Positions 25,548-33,936 of a DNA stretch of 64,000 nt are shown here, one piece after another. The DNA comes from Pseudonocardia endophytica. GTDB lineage: Bacteria > Actinomycetota > Actinomycetes > Mycobacteriales > Pseudonocardiaceae. Made by a program: the position numbers and the translations under genes. The stretch is taken from assembly GCF_004339565.1 (NCBI RefSeq), contig NZ_SMFZ01000002.1:2170001-2234000 (forward strand). Reading direction: 5' to 3'. Under the pieces are notes generated by a model. It had not been told where the DNA came from. It worked only from the letters and a program-made list of their open reading frames with translations, and did not search any database. Position 1 is the stretch's first letter. Each line of letters starts with the position of its first letter.

Positions 25548-26183
25548 GGGTTCCCGCGCCCGCCACCGGAACAGCACCGCCGCGCCGACGGCGGCCCAGG
25601 CCAGCCCCAGCGTCCACCCGGCCAGCACGTCGCTGAACCAGTGCACGCCCAGGTAGATCCGCGTCGACCCGACCGCACCGACCCACAGCACGGCGACCGC
25701 GACGAGCAGCGCCCGCCCGCGCGCGGCCAGGTGCGGCCACGCGACGACCACGATCGACGCCAGCGCGACGGCCGACATCGTCGCGTGCCCGGACGGCAGC
25801 GACTCGTTCGTCTCCCGGACCACCTGCGCCGACGCGGGCGGCCGCGGCCGTTCGAGCAGCCGCTTGACCAGCGTGAACACCAGGGCGGCTGTGGCCGTCG
25901 TCGCGACCAGGTAGACGGCCTCGTCCCGGCGCCCGCGCCACCAGCACACCGCACCCGCGACGACGGCGATCGTCGCCGACGCGATCGTGTTCCCGATCTC
26001 GGTCAGCGTCACCGCCGCCGTGATCCGCGGGGGCGTGCGTTCCTCGGTGGCCTCGGCCAGCGCGGCGGCGTCGCGCCCGGTGAACCCGCCCGTGTAGGCG
26101 ACGGCGATCAGCAACCCGGCCAGCAGCAGGAGCGCGGCCGCGACGAACGCGGTGCGGCGCCAGTCGCGTACGGGATGATCCAC
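25533..26183 (-). CDS. PAP2-family phosphatase, membrane bound
   Basis: The product (216 residues from the GTG at 26183) has the three PAP2 signatures: KRLLERPRP, PSGHAT and STRIYLGVHWFSDVLAG. About six membrane helices surround them. Such enzymes dephosphorylate lipid pyrophosphates or phosphatidic acid at the outer membrane face. The start is uncertain; an in-frame extension to 26417 looks non-homologous. It is preceded on its strand, about 260 bases away, by an epoxide-hydrolase-like gene. Confidence 0.85.
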   Translation of the reverse strand: MDHPVRDWRRTAFVAAALLLLAGLLIAVAYTGGFTGRDAAALAEATEERTPPRITAAVTLTEIGNTIASATIAVVAGAVCWWRGRRDEAVYLVATTATAALVFTLVKRLLERPRPPASAQVVRETNESLPSGHATMSAVALASIVVVAWPHLAARGRALLVAVAVLWVGAVGSTRIYLGVHWFSDVLAGWTLGLAWAAVGAAVLFRWRAREPSPVV

Positions 26184-26441
26184 CTGGTCAGTCTGCCCGC
26201 CTCGGCCGTCGCCCGCCCGGGCCCGGGTGACCCGACTCGTGCACGCGCGCCGCCTGCCCCGGGCGGATCGCCGGGCCGCCTCCCTGGACGTCGTCCCCGT
26301 CGTAGCCGCCCCAGCGACTCCGGCACGGGCACGGGCAGCCGCACCTCGCAGGGGATCACCCGACCTCGCACGGGCTACATGGCCTGCGAGGTCGAAGGAC
26401 GCCCTGCGAGGTCGCACCCGGGCCGGCGCCGGTCACGCGGA

Positions 26442-27296
26442 TCACGCATGGCACTTCCGCAGGAACGGCAGCAGGTACCCGGCGAGCGCGTCCGGCGCCT
26501 CCTCCGGCACGAAGTGCCCGCAGTCCGGAACGGACCCACCGGTCACCTCACCGGAGGCGAAGTAGCGCAGGCACTCCAGCGGCTCCTCGCCGCGCCCGAA
26601 CCCGACCGCGCCGCCCACCGCGAGCACCGGCACCGTGATCCCCCCGGCGCCGACCTGGCGGGCGTTCGCGATGTCCGCGTCCCGCGAGCGGTAGTACGCG
26701 AACCCGGCGGCCATCCGCTCCCTGCCGCGATAGCGGTCCACGTAGGACGCGCGGGTGCCGGCGTCGATCGCCGCAGGGTTCGCCGAGAAGTGGTCGTAGA
26801 ACCAGCCGAGGTAGGTGTCCTCGCGGCCCTCGGTGAGGTCCTCGGCCAGCGTCGTGCGGTGGAACGCGTGGTGCCACCGGTTGCCGCCCTGCGCGATGTC
26901 CGGTCCGGCGCCGAGGTCGTTCGGGATCGTCACGTCGACGACGGCGAGACCTCGCGCCCGGGAGCCCAGCAGCCACGCCGCGTAGAACGCGACGACGCCG
27001 CCCCAGTCGTGCCCGACCACGACGACGTCGCCCAGCCCCAACGCCTCCGGCAACGCCGCGACGTCTCCCGCCACGGTCAGCTTGTCGTACCCGCCGGACG
27101 GCACCGACGACTCGCCGAGCCCGCGCAGGTCCGGCATCACCAGCCGGTACCCCTCCAGCAGCGGCGCGACGCGGCGCCAGGACAGCCACGTGTGCGGCCA
27201 GCCGTGCAGCAGCAGCACGGCGGGCGCGTCCGCCGGCCCGTCGAGCGCGACGTGCAGGTCGACGTCGCCGACGCGCACCCGGTGGTGCTCTGGCAT
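26442..27296 (-). CDS. Alpha/beta hydrolase (epoxide hydrolase / haloalkane dehalogenase-like)
   Basis: The 284-residue hydrolase has the oxyanion motif HGWP (31-34), the nucleophile Asp97 in GHDWGG and a C-terminal His in PDCGHFVPEEAPD. An Asp nucleophile with the HGWP motif fits soluble epoxide hydrolases and fluoroacetate-dehalogenase relatives rather than esterases. The substrate is unknown. It is bordered upstream by a decayed gene fragment. Confidence 0.85.
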   Translation of the reverse strand: MPEHHRVRVGDVDLHVALDGPADAPAVLLLHGWPHTWLSWRRVAPLLEGYRLVMPDLRGLGESSVPSGGYDKLTVAGDVAALPEALGLGDVVVVGHDWGGVVAFYAAWLLGSRARGLAVVDVTIPNDLGAGPDIAQGGNRWHHAFHRTTLAEDLTEGREDTYLGWFYDHFSANPAAIDAGTRASYVDRYRGRERMAAGFAYYRSRDADIANARQVGAGGITVPVLAVGGAVGFGRGEEPLECLRYFASGEVTGGSVPDCGHFVPEEAPDALAGYLLPFLRKCHA

Positions 27297-27305
27297 GAGC
27301 TCTCC

Positions 27306-27480
27306 CTACGGACGGACCAGCAGCTTGATCACGTCGTCCGGACGCCCGGCGACGCGGTCGTGCAGGTAGGACACGGCGCCGTCGAGCCCGCGGACCGCGG
27401 GTCCGGGACGTCCCGGTCCACGACCCGAGCGGTCTGCCCGGTCGTGACGACGGCGCGCCCCCGCCCGGGCCGTCCACGAC
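27306..27480 (-). pseudogene. Frameshifted remnant of a possible alcohol-dehydrogenase-like gene
   Basis: On the reverse strand two frames give pieces that read together like the C-terminus of a medium-chain dehydrogenase: AVVTTGQTARVVDRDVPDP in one frame, then GLDGAVSYLHDRVAGRPDD and IKLLVRP in another, ending in a stop. No start or N-terminal domain is present. I read it as a decayed gene end. The family call is weak. Confidence 0.35.
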
Positions 27481-27536
27481 GACGGCCGCTCGGGGTCCAC
27501 CCTCGTGCCCGGCCCGCTCCTCCGCCACCGCAGGCC

Positions 27537-27605
27537 GATGATCGGCCGTCCGGTGTCGATCGCCGCCGTACACGGCACCGATCCGGGCCGATCCGCCGAT
27601 CATGC
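27537..27605. repeat. Dispersed element ending in GATGATC / GATCATGC
   Basis: This intergenic segment contains GTCGATCGCCGCCGTACACGG and ends in GATCATGC. The elements at 38564-38633 and 38666-38726 share the same order of blocks (GATGATC or GCATGATC, TCGATGCC, a GGCAC block, GGCCGA, then GATCATGC or ACATGC). It lies downstream of pgi and upstream of the gene remnant. Confidence 0.5.
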
Positions 27606-27621
27606 GGCTCGGTGGCGGGAG

Positions 27622-29304
27622 TCAGCGCCCCCGATAGGCCCGGTAGCGCGCGATCAGGGACGCCGTCGACTGGTCGAGGCCCGCGTCCGGCGGGTCGGCC
27701 GCGTACAGCGCGGGGCCGAACTGCTTGGCCATCACCTTGCCCAGCTCGACACCCCACTGGTCGAAGGAGTCGATGCCCCAGATCGTGCCCTCGACGAACG
27801 TCACGTGCTCGTAGAACGCGATCAGCTGGCCGAGCACCGACGGGGTCAGCTTCGGCGCGAGGATCGTGGTGGTCGGCCGGTTGCCGGGCATCACCTTGTG
27901 CGGGATCACGTCGGCGGGCGTGCCCTCCTCGGCGATCTCCTCGGCGGTCTTGCCGAACGCCAGCGCCGCGGTCTGCGCGAACAGGTTGGCCATGAACAGG
28001 TCGTGCATGTCCGGGGCGGCGGGGTCGGGGCCGTCGCCGGGCAGCTCGTGGTTCGGCTCGCCGAACCCGATGAAGTCGGCCGGCACGAGCCGGGTGCCCT
28101 GGTGCAGCAGCTGGTAGAACGCGTGCTGCCCGTTCGTACCCGGCTCGCCCCAGAAGATCTCGCCGGTGGTCGTCGTGACCGGTGTGCCGTCGCCGCGGAC
28201 GGACTTGCCGTTCGACTCCATCGTCAGCTGCTGCAGGTAGGCGGGCAGCCGGTGCAGGTACTGGCTGTACGGCAGCACGGCGTGCGTGTCGGTGCCGAAG
28301 AAGTTCGAGTACCAGACGTTCAGCAGTCCGGCGACGGCCGGCAGGTTGCGCTCCAGCGGCGTCTCCCGGAAGTGCACGTCCATCGCGTGCATCCCGGCCA
28401 GGAACGCGCGGAAGTTGTCCGGCCCGACGGCGCACATCAGCGACAGCCCGATCGCCGAGTCCACGGAGTACCGCCCGCCGACCCAGTCCCAGAACCCGAA
28501 CATGTTGTCCGTGGAGATCCCGAACTCGGCGACCTTCTCCGCGTTCGTGGACACGGCGGCGAAGTGCTTCGCGATGGCCTCGTCACCGGCTCCGAGGTTG
28601 TCCAGCAGCCACGCGCGGGCGTTGCGCGCGTTGGTCAGCGTCTCCTGAGTGGTGAACGTCTTGGACGACACGAGGAACAGCGTCGTGGCCGGGTCCAGAT
28701 CGGACACCGTCTCGGACAGGTCGGTCGGGTCGATGTTGGACACGAACCGGCACTCGAGATCGCGCCGGGCGTAGTCGCGCAACGCCTCGTAGGCCATCAC
28801 CGGCCCGAGGTCCGACCCGCCGATCCCGATGTTGACGACCGTGCGGATCCGCTGACCGGTGTGGCCGGTCCACTCGCCGGAGCGGACGCGGTCGGCGAAC
28901 GCGGACATCCGGTCCAGCACGGCGTGCACGTCGGCGACCACGTCCTGGCCGTCCACGACGAGATCGGCGGCGCGCGGCAGCCGCAGCGCCGTGTGCAGGA
29001 CGGCGCGGTCCTCGCTGGTGTTGATGTGCTCCCCGCGAAACATGGCCTCGGTGCGTTCCGGCACGCCAGCGCGGCGGGCCAGCGCGGTGAGCAGCTCGAG
29101 CGTCTCGCCGGTGATGCGGTGCTTGGAGAAGTCGGCGACGAGGTCGGCGCCGGCGAACGTCAGCGCCTCGGCACGGTGGGGGTCGTCGGCGAACAGGGCG
29201 CGCAGGTGACGGGGTTCGACGGCGGCGTGGTGCTCGGTGAGTGCCGTCCATTCCGGGGTCGCGGTGATGTCGGTCGAGACGGAGGTCGCAGACACGGGCG
29301 TCAT
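27622..29304 (-). CDS. pgi: Glucose-6-phosphate isomerase
   Basis: Pgi interconverts glucose 6-phosphate and fructose 6-phosphate in the cytoplasm. The 560-residue product has NIGIGGSDLGPVMA, VSSKTFTTQETLTN and the C-terminal signature SFDQWGVELGKVMAKQ. The ATG at 29304 follows a GGAGCAGG ribosome site; the frame stays open upstream but that part is not homologous. It is divergent from a DoxX gene across a 418-base region. Its product is also the substrate of the F420-dependent Fgd encoded at 54 kb. Confidence 0.95.
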   Translation of the reverse strand: MTPVSATSVSTDITATPEWTALTEHHAAVEPRHLRALFADDPHRAEALTFAGADLVADFSKHRITGETLELLTALARRAGVPERTEAMFRGEHINTSEDRAVLHTALRLPRAADLVVDGQDVVADVHAVLDRMSAFADRVRSGEWTGHTGQRIRTVVNIGIGGSDLGPVMAYEALRDYARRDLECRFVSNIDPTDLSETVSDLDPATTLFLVSSKTFTTQETLTNARNARAWLLDNLGAGDEAIAKHFAAVSTNAEKVAEFGISTDNMFGFWDWVGGRYSVDSAIGLSLMCAVGPDNFRAFLAGMHAMDVHFRETPLERNLPAVAGLLNVWYSNFFGTDTHAVLPYSQYLHRLPAYLQQLTMESNGKSVRGDGTPVTTTTGEIFWGEPGTNGQHAFYQLLHQGTRLVPADFIGFGEPNHELPGDGPDPAAPDMHDLFMANLFAQTAALAFGKTAEEIAEEGTPADVIPHKVMPGNRPTTTILAPKLTPSVLGQLIAFYEHVTFVEGTIWGIDSFDQWGVELGKVMAKQFGPALYAADPPDAGLDQSTASLIARYRAYRGR

Positions 29305-29722
29305 CCTGCTCCGGATACCCAGCCGCGGCGAGCCCGACGCGGTCCGCGGATGCGACGAGCGGGCTTCGCGGGACGGTGGCGTGCAGATCGCCACTGCGCA
29401 CCGTGCGTCCCGGTGCGGCATCCGAGGGTCCGCTCTGCCACCCGGGTGAGTGTGGTCGCGATCACCGCGACGTGGTGTGCACGGCCGCGTGACCACTCGT
29501 CGTCGCACACGCCCGGACCACCGGTCACGGCGCCGAACGCGCCGGTGGCGGCGGCCGGACGGTCGTGCGGCAGCGGCCGTGTGGGTGTTCGCGTGCCCTC
29601 GTCGCAGCATGCGGTCGATTCGTCGCGTGTGGTCACCGAAGCGTGTGGAGCAGCCCGATCTGCGTCGTACGGTCTCCCACATTGCGTGATGACCTTGTCA
29701 CCAAACGTCATGAGGAGGTTGC
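29305..29722. other. Long divergent intergenic region between pgi and the DoxX gene
   Basis: I see no convincing gene in these 418 bases. Near the DoxX start there is an inverted repeat GTGA-N8-TCAC at 29686-29701, followed by ACGTCATGAGG. It could be an operator, but nothing ties it to a regulator. Promoters for both flanking genes must lie here. Confidence 0.4.
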
Positions 29723-30187
29723 GTGTATCGCTCCCTGAACGGGCTGCCGAGGGACATCGTCCTGCTGGCCGGCCGTGTCCTGCTCGCCTACATCCTGATC
29801 ATGCACTGCTGGAAGAAGGTGGACGCCGGGCTGTTCGAGACGGCGGGCACGTTCTCCAAGTTCGGCATCCCGCTGGCCATCGCGGCCGCGTCGTTCACGA
29901 TCGTCGTCGAGCTGGTGACCACGATCTCGCTGGTGCTCGGCCTGCGGATGGTCGTGCCGATGTCGTTGATGACGTTCGTGATGGCGGGTGCGATCTTCTT
30001 CGTGCACGGCAAGAACGGCCTGTTCATGGCGAACAACGGCTGGGCGCTCGTCGGGACGATCATCTGCGGTCTGCTCGCCCTGATGGCCTCCGGCCCGGGC
30101 AAGCTCAGCGTGGACCACGTGCTGAGCCTCGCCCGTGAGCGGCGGATGCAGCAGACCGTCGTGATGCGCCAGCCCGTGGCGGTCTGA
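29723..30187 (+). CDS. DoxX-family membrane protein
   Basis: The 154-residue protein has four predicted helices and DoxX features (LLAGRVLLAYILIMHCWKK, GIPLAIAAASFTIVVELV, GLRMVVPMSLMTFVMAGAIF). DoxX proteins are small membrane proteins linked to redox or thiosulfate metabolism and oxidative stress complexes in other bacteria; no role can be assigned here. The GTG start follows a strong GAGGAGG site. A perfect hairpin follows the gene. Confidence 0.85.
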   Translation: MYRSLNGLPRDIVLLAGRVLLAYILIMHCWKKVDAGLFETAGTFSKFGIPLAIAAASFTIVVELVTTISLVLGLRMVVPMSLMTFVMAGAIFFVHGKNGLFMANNGWALVGTIICGLLALMASGPGKLSVDHVLSLARERRMQQTVVMRQPVAV

Positions 30188-30201
30188 CCCGCCCCCGAGC
30201 C

Positions 30202-30237
30202 GCGGCCCGCACCCTTCCCCCTGTGGGTGCGGGCCGC
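30202..30237 (+). terminator. Terminator hairpin after the DoxX gene
   Basis: A perfect 13-bp stem (GCGGCCCGCACCC / GGGTGCGGGCCGC) with a 10-base loop starts 14 bases after the DoxX stop. Confidence 0.8.
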
Positions 30238-30270
30238 GATCCATGTCGGGGGGTCGGTAGCGTCTCGACC

Positions 30271-31119
30271 GTGCAGGCGGGGCGAGCGGAGTTGCGGCAC
30301 GTCACCGCGATCCGCTATGTCACGCCGTTGCGCGAGGGCGGATCACTGCCCGGCCTGATGGAGGCCGACGACCTCGGCACCTACGCCGTGAAGTTCACCG
30401 GTGCGGGCCAGGGACGGTCGGTGCTCGTCGCGGAGATCGTCAGCGGTGAGCTGGCACGACGGCTGGGCCTCCCGGTTCCCGAGCTGTGCACGGTGACCGT
30501 CGACCCGGACCTCGGCCTGTCCGAGCCGGACCAGGAGGTCCAGGAGCTGCTGCGCCGCTCGGCCGGGCTCAACCTCGCGATCGACTTCCTGCCGGGCGCG
30601 CTCGACTTCGACCCGCTGGCGTTCGACCCGGGCCCGGAGCTCGCCGGACGCGTGCTGTGGTTCGACGCGCTGGTCGGCAACGTCGACCGCTCGTGGCGCA
30701 ACTCGAACATGCTGCTCTGGCACCGCGGCCCGTACCTGATCGACCATGGCGCGACGCTCACGTTCGCGCACGCCTGGTCGGCCGCACCGGGTTTCGCCGG
30801 TCGGCCCTACGACGCGTCCGACCACGTCCTGCTCGGCTGCCACCCCGACCTCGACGGCGCCGACCGCGCCCTCGCGCCGCTCGTCACGCCGGAGGTGCTC
30901 GCCGACGTCACCGCGCTCGTCCCCGACGAGTGGCTGGCCGACGAGCCCGGGTTCTCGTCGCCGCAGGAGGTCCGCGCGGCGTTCGCGACGACGATCGCGG
31001 CCCGCCTCGCCGTACGGGAGTCCTGGCTGGCCGGCGTCGCGGAGCAGGTGGCCGCCGGCAGGCCCCGCCCGACGACGCGCGCGCCGCACCCGCCGTCCTG
31101 GCTGCGGAGGGCTCGGTGA
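30271..31119 (+). CDS. HipA-family kinase-like protein (DUF3037-linked)
   Basis: The 282-residue protein has a HipA-type kinase core: the glycine-rich GTYAVKFTGAGQG, LVAEIVSGELARRLGLPVPE, the catalytic-loop-like FDALVGNVDRSWRNSNML and the metal-binding-like LIDHGATL. It lacks the separate N-terminal domain and the HipB antitoxin partner of true toxin modules. Its stop overlaps the GTG of a DUF3037 gene (GTGA), a pairing widely seen in bacteria. The substrate is unknown. The GTG at 30271 was chosen from the conserved start region. Confidence 0.8.
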   Translation: MQAGRAELRHVTAIRYVTPLREGGSLPGLMEADDLGTYAVKFTGAGQGRSVLVAEIVSGELARRLGLPVPELCTVTVDPDLGLSEPDQEVQELLRRSAGLNLAIDFLPGALDFDPLAFDPGPELAGRVLWFDALVGNVDRSWRNSNMLLWHRGPYLIDHGATLTFAHAWSAAPGFAGRPYDASDHVLLGCHPDLDGADRALAPLVTPEVLADVTALVPDEWLADEPGFSSPQEVRAAFATTIAARLAVRESWLAGVAEQVAAGRPRPTTRAPHPPSWLRRAR

Positions 31120-31547
31120 CGGCGTGGGTGACGTTCGAGTACGCGCTGCTGCGCGTCGTCCCGCGGATCGAGCGCGGCGAGTCGATCAACGCCGGGGTGA
31201 TCGTGCACTGCAGGGCGCGGGACTACCTGTGCGCCAAGGTGTACCTGGACCGTGCGCGGCTGGCGGCGCTGGACCCGGGGGCGGACGCGGACGCCGTCGA
31301 CGCCGCGCTGGAGTCGGTCGCGGCGGTCAGCGGGGTGCCGGAGCCGCCGCGCTCGGACCGGCACGCCACCGGAGCGCTCTCGGCGGCGGGCCCGGGGGCC
31401 GGTGAGGACATCGGTCGCCGCTTCCGGCGGCTGACGACGGCGCGCAGCACGATCGTCCAACCAGGACCGGTCCACACCGGACGGACCAGGGACCCGGCCG
31501 CGGAGACCGAGCGGCTGCTGCGGCGGCTGGTGCTGCCACCGGCCTGA
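31116..31547 (+). CDS. DUF3037 protein
   Basis: The 143-residue product opens with FEYALLRVVPRIERGESINAGVI, the DUF3037 hallmark, and has a variable C-terminal half. It overlaps the HipA-like gene by 4 bases, so translation is probably coupled and the two proteins probably act together. No function is established for the pair. Confidence 0.8.
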   Translation: MTAWVTFEYALLRVVPRIERGESINAGVIVHCRARDYLCAKVYLDRARLAALDPGADADAVDAALESVAAVSGVPEPPRSDRHATGALSAAGPGAGEDIGRRFRRLTTARSTIVQPGPVHTGRTRDPAAETERLLRRLVLPPA

Positions 31548-31588
31548 CCGCCGCCCCGCACGAGGGACGACGGCCGGTCGGACGGGAC

Positions 31589-32062
31589 TCAGGACGCGGC
31601 GTCGCCGGCCTTCTCGATCGAGTCGGACAGCTGGGCCTCGTTGAGCATCGGGAAGAAGCCGAGGAAGCTCTCGTCCGTGACGTTGGACCAGTCGTAGACC
31701 TGGGTGACCTTCGTGCCGTTGCCCTCGGGCTCCAGGTGCCAGGTGTAGGTGTGGCCGATGGCCCGGACGTCGCCGAGCTTGTCGGTGTAGCCGTCGATCG
31801 GGTGCAGGGACGGCGCCCAGCCGATCGTACGGTTCTCCTCGTACGCGACGATCTCGTTCTTCATCTCGTAGTCGCCGAGCGCGTCGTTGTTCATCTTCAT
31901 GATGAACTCGTCGCCGACACCGCTGACCTTCGCCGTGTCGGTTCCCCGGAGCATGCTCGACCCGTCGATGGCCTGGTGCTGGGTCGGCGAGCTCAGCAGG
32001 GCGAACAGCGCCTCGGGGCTGGCGTTCACCGTCTTCGAGACCGTGATCTGGGTGTCACTCAT
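31589..32062 (-). CDS. SRPBCC-family protein (polyketide cyclase/dehydrase-like)
   Basis: The 157-residue protein fits the START-like SRPBCC fold: ITVSKTVNASPEALFALLSSP at the N-terminus, GDEFIMKMNNDALGDYEM in the middle, and HTYTWHLEPEGNGTKVTQVYDW near the C-terminus. The fold binds hydrophobic ligands, and no reaction can be inferred. It is divergent from a phosphotransferase gene. Confidence 0.85.
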   Translation of the reverse strand: MSDTQITVSKTVNASPEALFALLSSPTQHQAIDGSSMLRGTDTAKVSGVGDEFIMKMNNDALGDYEMKNEIVAYEENRTIGWAPSLHPIDGYTDKLGDVRAIGHTYTWHLEPEGNGTKVTQVYDWSNVTDESFLGFFPMLNEAQLSDSIEKAGDAAS

Positions 32063-32167
32063 GGATGGTCCTCCCTGACCGTCGCTTGTGAACGGGCGTG
32101 ATCCTCCCGCGATCCGGGTCGGTCCGCAGCCCGGCGATCGGACGGTTCCGGTGCTTGGATGGTGACC

Positions 32168-33196
32168 ATGGACGAGGTCGTCGACGGCGTGCGCCCCGCG
32201 GTGCTGGCCGCCTGGATGCGCGAGCGGGAGCTGGTGGACGGGCCCGTCCACGTCGCCCGGATCTCCGGCGGTCACTCGAACCTCACGTTCCGGGTCTCCG
32301 ACGACGCGGGCTCGGTCTGGGCACTCCGCCGCCCGCCGACCGGCGGGGTGCTGGCCACCGCACACGACATGAGCCGCGAGTGGCGCTTCATCTCCACGCT
32401 GGCGCCGACCCCGGTCCCGGTGCCCGACCCCGTCGCGTACTGCGACGACGCCGACGTCATCGGCGCCGAGTTCTACCTGATGGGCTTCGTCGACGGCGTC
32501 GTGCCCGGCGATCCGGAGTCCGGCGAGAGGATCCCGCAGGACATCCGGCGGTCCTGCGGCCTGGACGTCGCCGACGTGCTCGCCGAGCTGCACGCCGTCG
32601 ACCCCGACGAGGTCGGGCTCGGCGACCTGCACCGGCCCGGCAGCTACCTGGAGCGCCAGCTACGCCGCTGGCACCGGCAGGTGCACGAGAGCGCGATCGA
32701 GGACCTGTCCGCCGTCGACGAGGCACACCGGCTGCTCACCGAGCGGATGCCGGCGACGGGGGAGACCCGGATCGCGCACGGCGACTACCGGCCCGGGAAC
32801 CTCTCGTTCGGCGCCGACGGGAGGATCGCCGCGATCTTCGACTGGGAGCTGGCCACCCTCGGCGAGCCGCTGGCCGACCTCGGCTGGGTGCTGGCGTCCT
32901 GGGCGCGGCCGGACGACACGCAGCGCGCGATCACGACCGGTCCGACGGCCGCGGACGGCTGGCCGGAGCGCGACGAGGTCGCGCAGCGCTACGCCGAGCG
33001 TTCCGGTCGTGACCTGTCCGAGCTGCCGTACTTCCTGGCGTTCGCCCGGTGGCGCTCGGCGTGCATCGGCGCGGGCGTGTACACCCGGTACAAGCGGGGG
33101 AACATGGGCTCCGGCGCACAGGTGGGCCCCGAGCTGGAGCAGCGGGCCGAGCAGGTCGTCACGGAGGCGGAGGCGGCACTGGCGGCCCTGGCCTGA
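32168..33196 (+). CDS. Aminoglycoside-phosphotransferase-fold family protein (ACAD10/FadE36-like)
   Basis: The 342-residue product has the APH-type kinase fold: ISGGHSNLTFRV (nucleotide loop), the catalytic HGDYRPGNLSF, and IFDWELATLGEPLADLGWVL carrying the metal-binding Asp. Relatives are often tied to fatty-acid or acyl-CoA metabolism (ACAD10 N-terminus, FadE36-type neighbours) rather than antibiotic resistance. The ATG at 32168 follows GGATGG; a start three codons earlier (32159) is possible. Confidence 0.85.
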   Translation: MDEVVDGVRPAVLAAWMRERELVDGPVHVARISGGHSNLTFRVSDDAGSVWALRRPPTGGVLATAHDMSREWRFISTLAPTPVPVPDPVAYCDDADVIGAEFYLMGFVDGVVPGDPESGERIPQDIRRSCGLDVADVLAELHAVDPDEVGLGDLHRPGSYLERQLRRWHRQVHESAIEDLSAVDEAHRLLTERMPATGETRIAHGDYRPGNLSFGADGRIAAIFDWELATLGEPLADLGWVLASWARPDDTQRAITTGPTAADGWPERDEVAQRYAERSGRDLSELPYFLAFARWRSACIGAGVYTRYKRGNMGSGAQVGPELEQRAEQVVTEAEAALAALA

Positions 33197-33347
33197 CACG
33201 TCCTGTCCGTTACGTGGCGCGGGGGTACGGCGAGTACCCGATGGGGGCTTGTACCGTGCCCTTTCCGCGGGCGTGATCGTTCGTCCACGGAGCGCGACGG
33301 TGCGTCAGACTGGACGTGGACGCGCGCGAGACCGGTGAGGTGGGCAG

Positions 33348-33914
33348 ATGTCGCAGGGCTGGGACGACCGCACGCGAGCGGCCGGCTACGACCGTGGGTA
33401 CGACCGGGGCCGGGACGCCGGCTACGACCGGGGTCGCGACGCCGGGTACGGGCGCGGTGGCGGCGGCAACGGTGGCGGCTACGACCGTCCGCCGCGTCGC
33501 TCGTCGATCAACGCGGGGCGCCTGTGGTCGGGCGGGGTGGCCGCCGCGATCATCGCCGCGCTGATCGCGTTCCTCGCCCTGCTGCTGGTCCGGGTGCTCC
33601 TGCAGATCCCGTACCTCGCCCCGACCGACACCGGCGCGCTGGCCGGCGGCAACACGACCACGCTCTGCGTCTCCGCCGCACTGGCCGCACTGGCCGCGAC
33701 CGCGCTGGCGCACCTGCTGCTGGTCTCCGTCCCGAGCCCGATGTCCTACTTCGGCTGGATCGCCGGGCTGCTGACCGCGGTCGCCGCGATCCTGCCGCTG
33801 CTGTCCAGCGAGACGCTCGCGGTGCGGATCACCACCGGGATCATCCACCTGGTGATCGGCGTCGCGATCATCAGCCTGGTCACGACGGCGGCGATGGCGG
33901 CGTCGAACCGCTGA
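33348..33914 (+). CDS. Membrane protein with an N-terminal YDRG/GRDAG repeat (DUF6069-like)
   Basis: The 188-residue protein starts with a polar tract of short repeats (GYDRGYDRGRDAGYDRGRDA), then a Gly-rich linker, and continues with four hydrophobic helices. The helical part resembles DUF6069-type actinobacterial membrane proteins. Its function is unknown. It ends in a shared hairpin with the convergent P450 gene. Confidence 0.75.
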   Translation: MSQGWDDRTRAAGYDRGYDRGRDAGYDRGRDAGYGRGGGGNGGGYDRPPRRSSINAGRLWSGGVAAAIIAALIAFLALLLVRVLLQIPYLAPTDTGALAGGNTTTLCVSAALAALAATALAHLLLVSVPSPMSYFGWIAGLLTAVAAILPLLSSETLAVRITTGIIHLVIGVAIISLVTTAAMAASNR

Positions 33915-33936
33915 CCCCGCCTGCCGTCAGGCGGGG
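33915..33936. terminator. Bidirectional terminator hairpin
   Basis: A perfect 9-bp stem (CCCCGCCTG / CAGGCGGGG) with a 4-base loop lies between the convergent membrane-protein and P450 genes and overlaps the last codons of the P450 gene. Confidence 0.7.

Noticed and set aside
30271..31547. HipBA toxin-antitoxin module
   Set aside because: There is no HipB-like HTH gene; the partner is DUF3037. It was annotated as a HipA-like pair without a toxin claim.
31589..32632. Upstream in-frame extension of the SRPBCC gene
   Set aside because: The extension covers the divergent phosphotransferase gene and has no homology. The ATG at 32062 gives the normal domain length.
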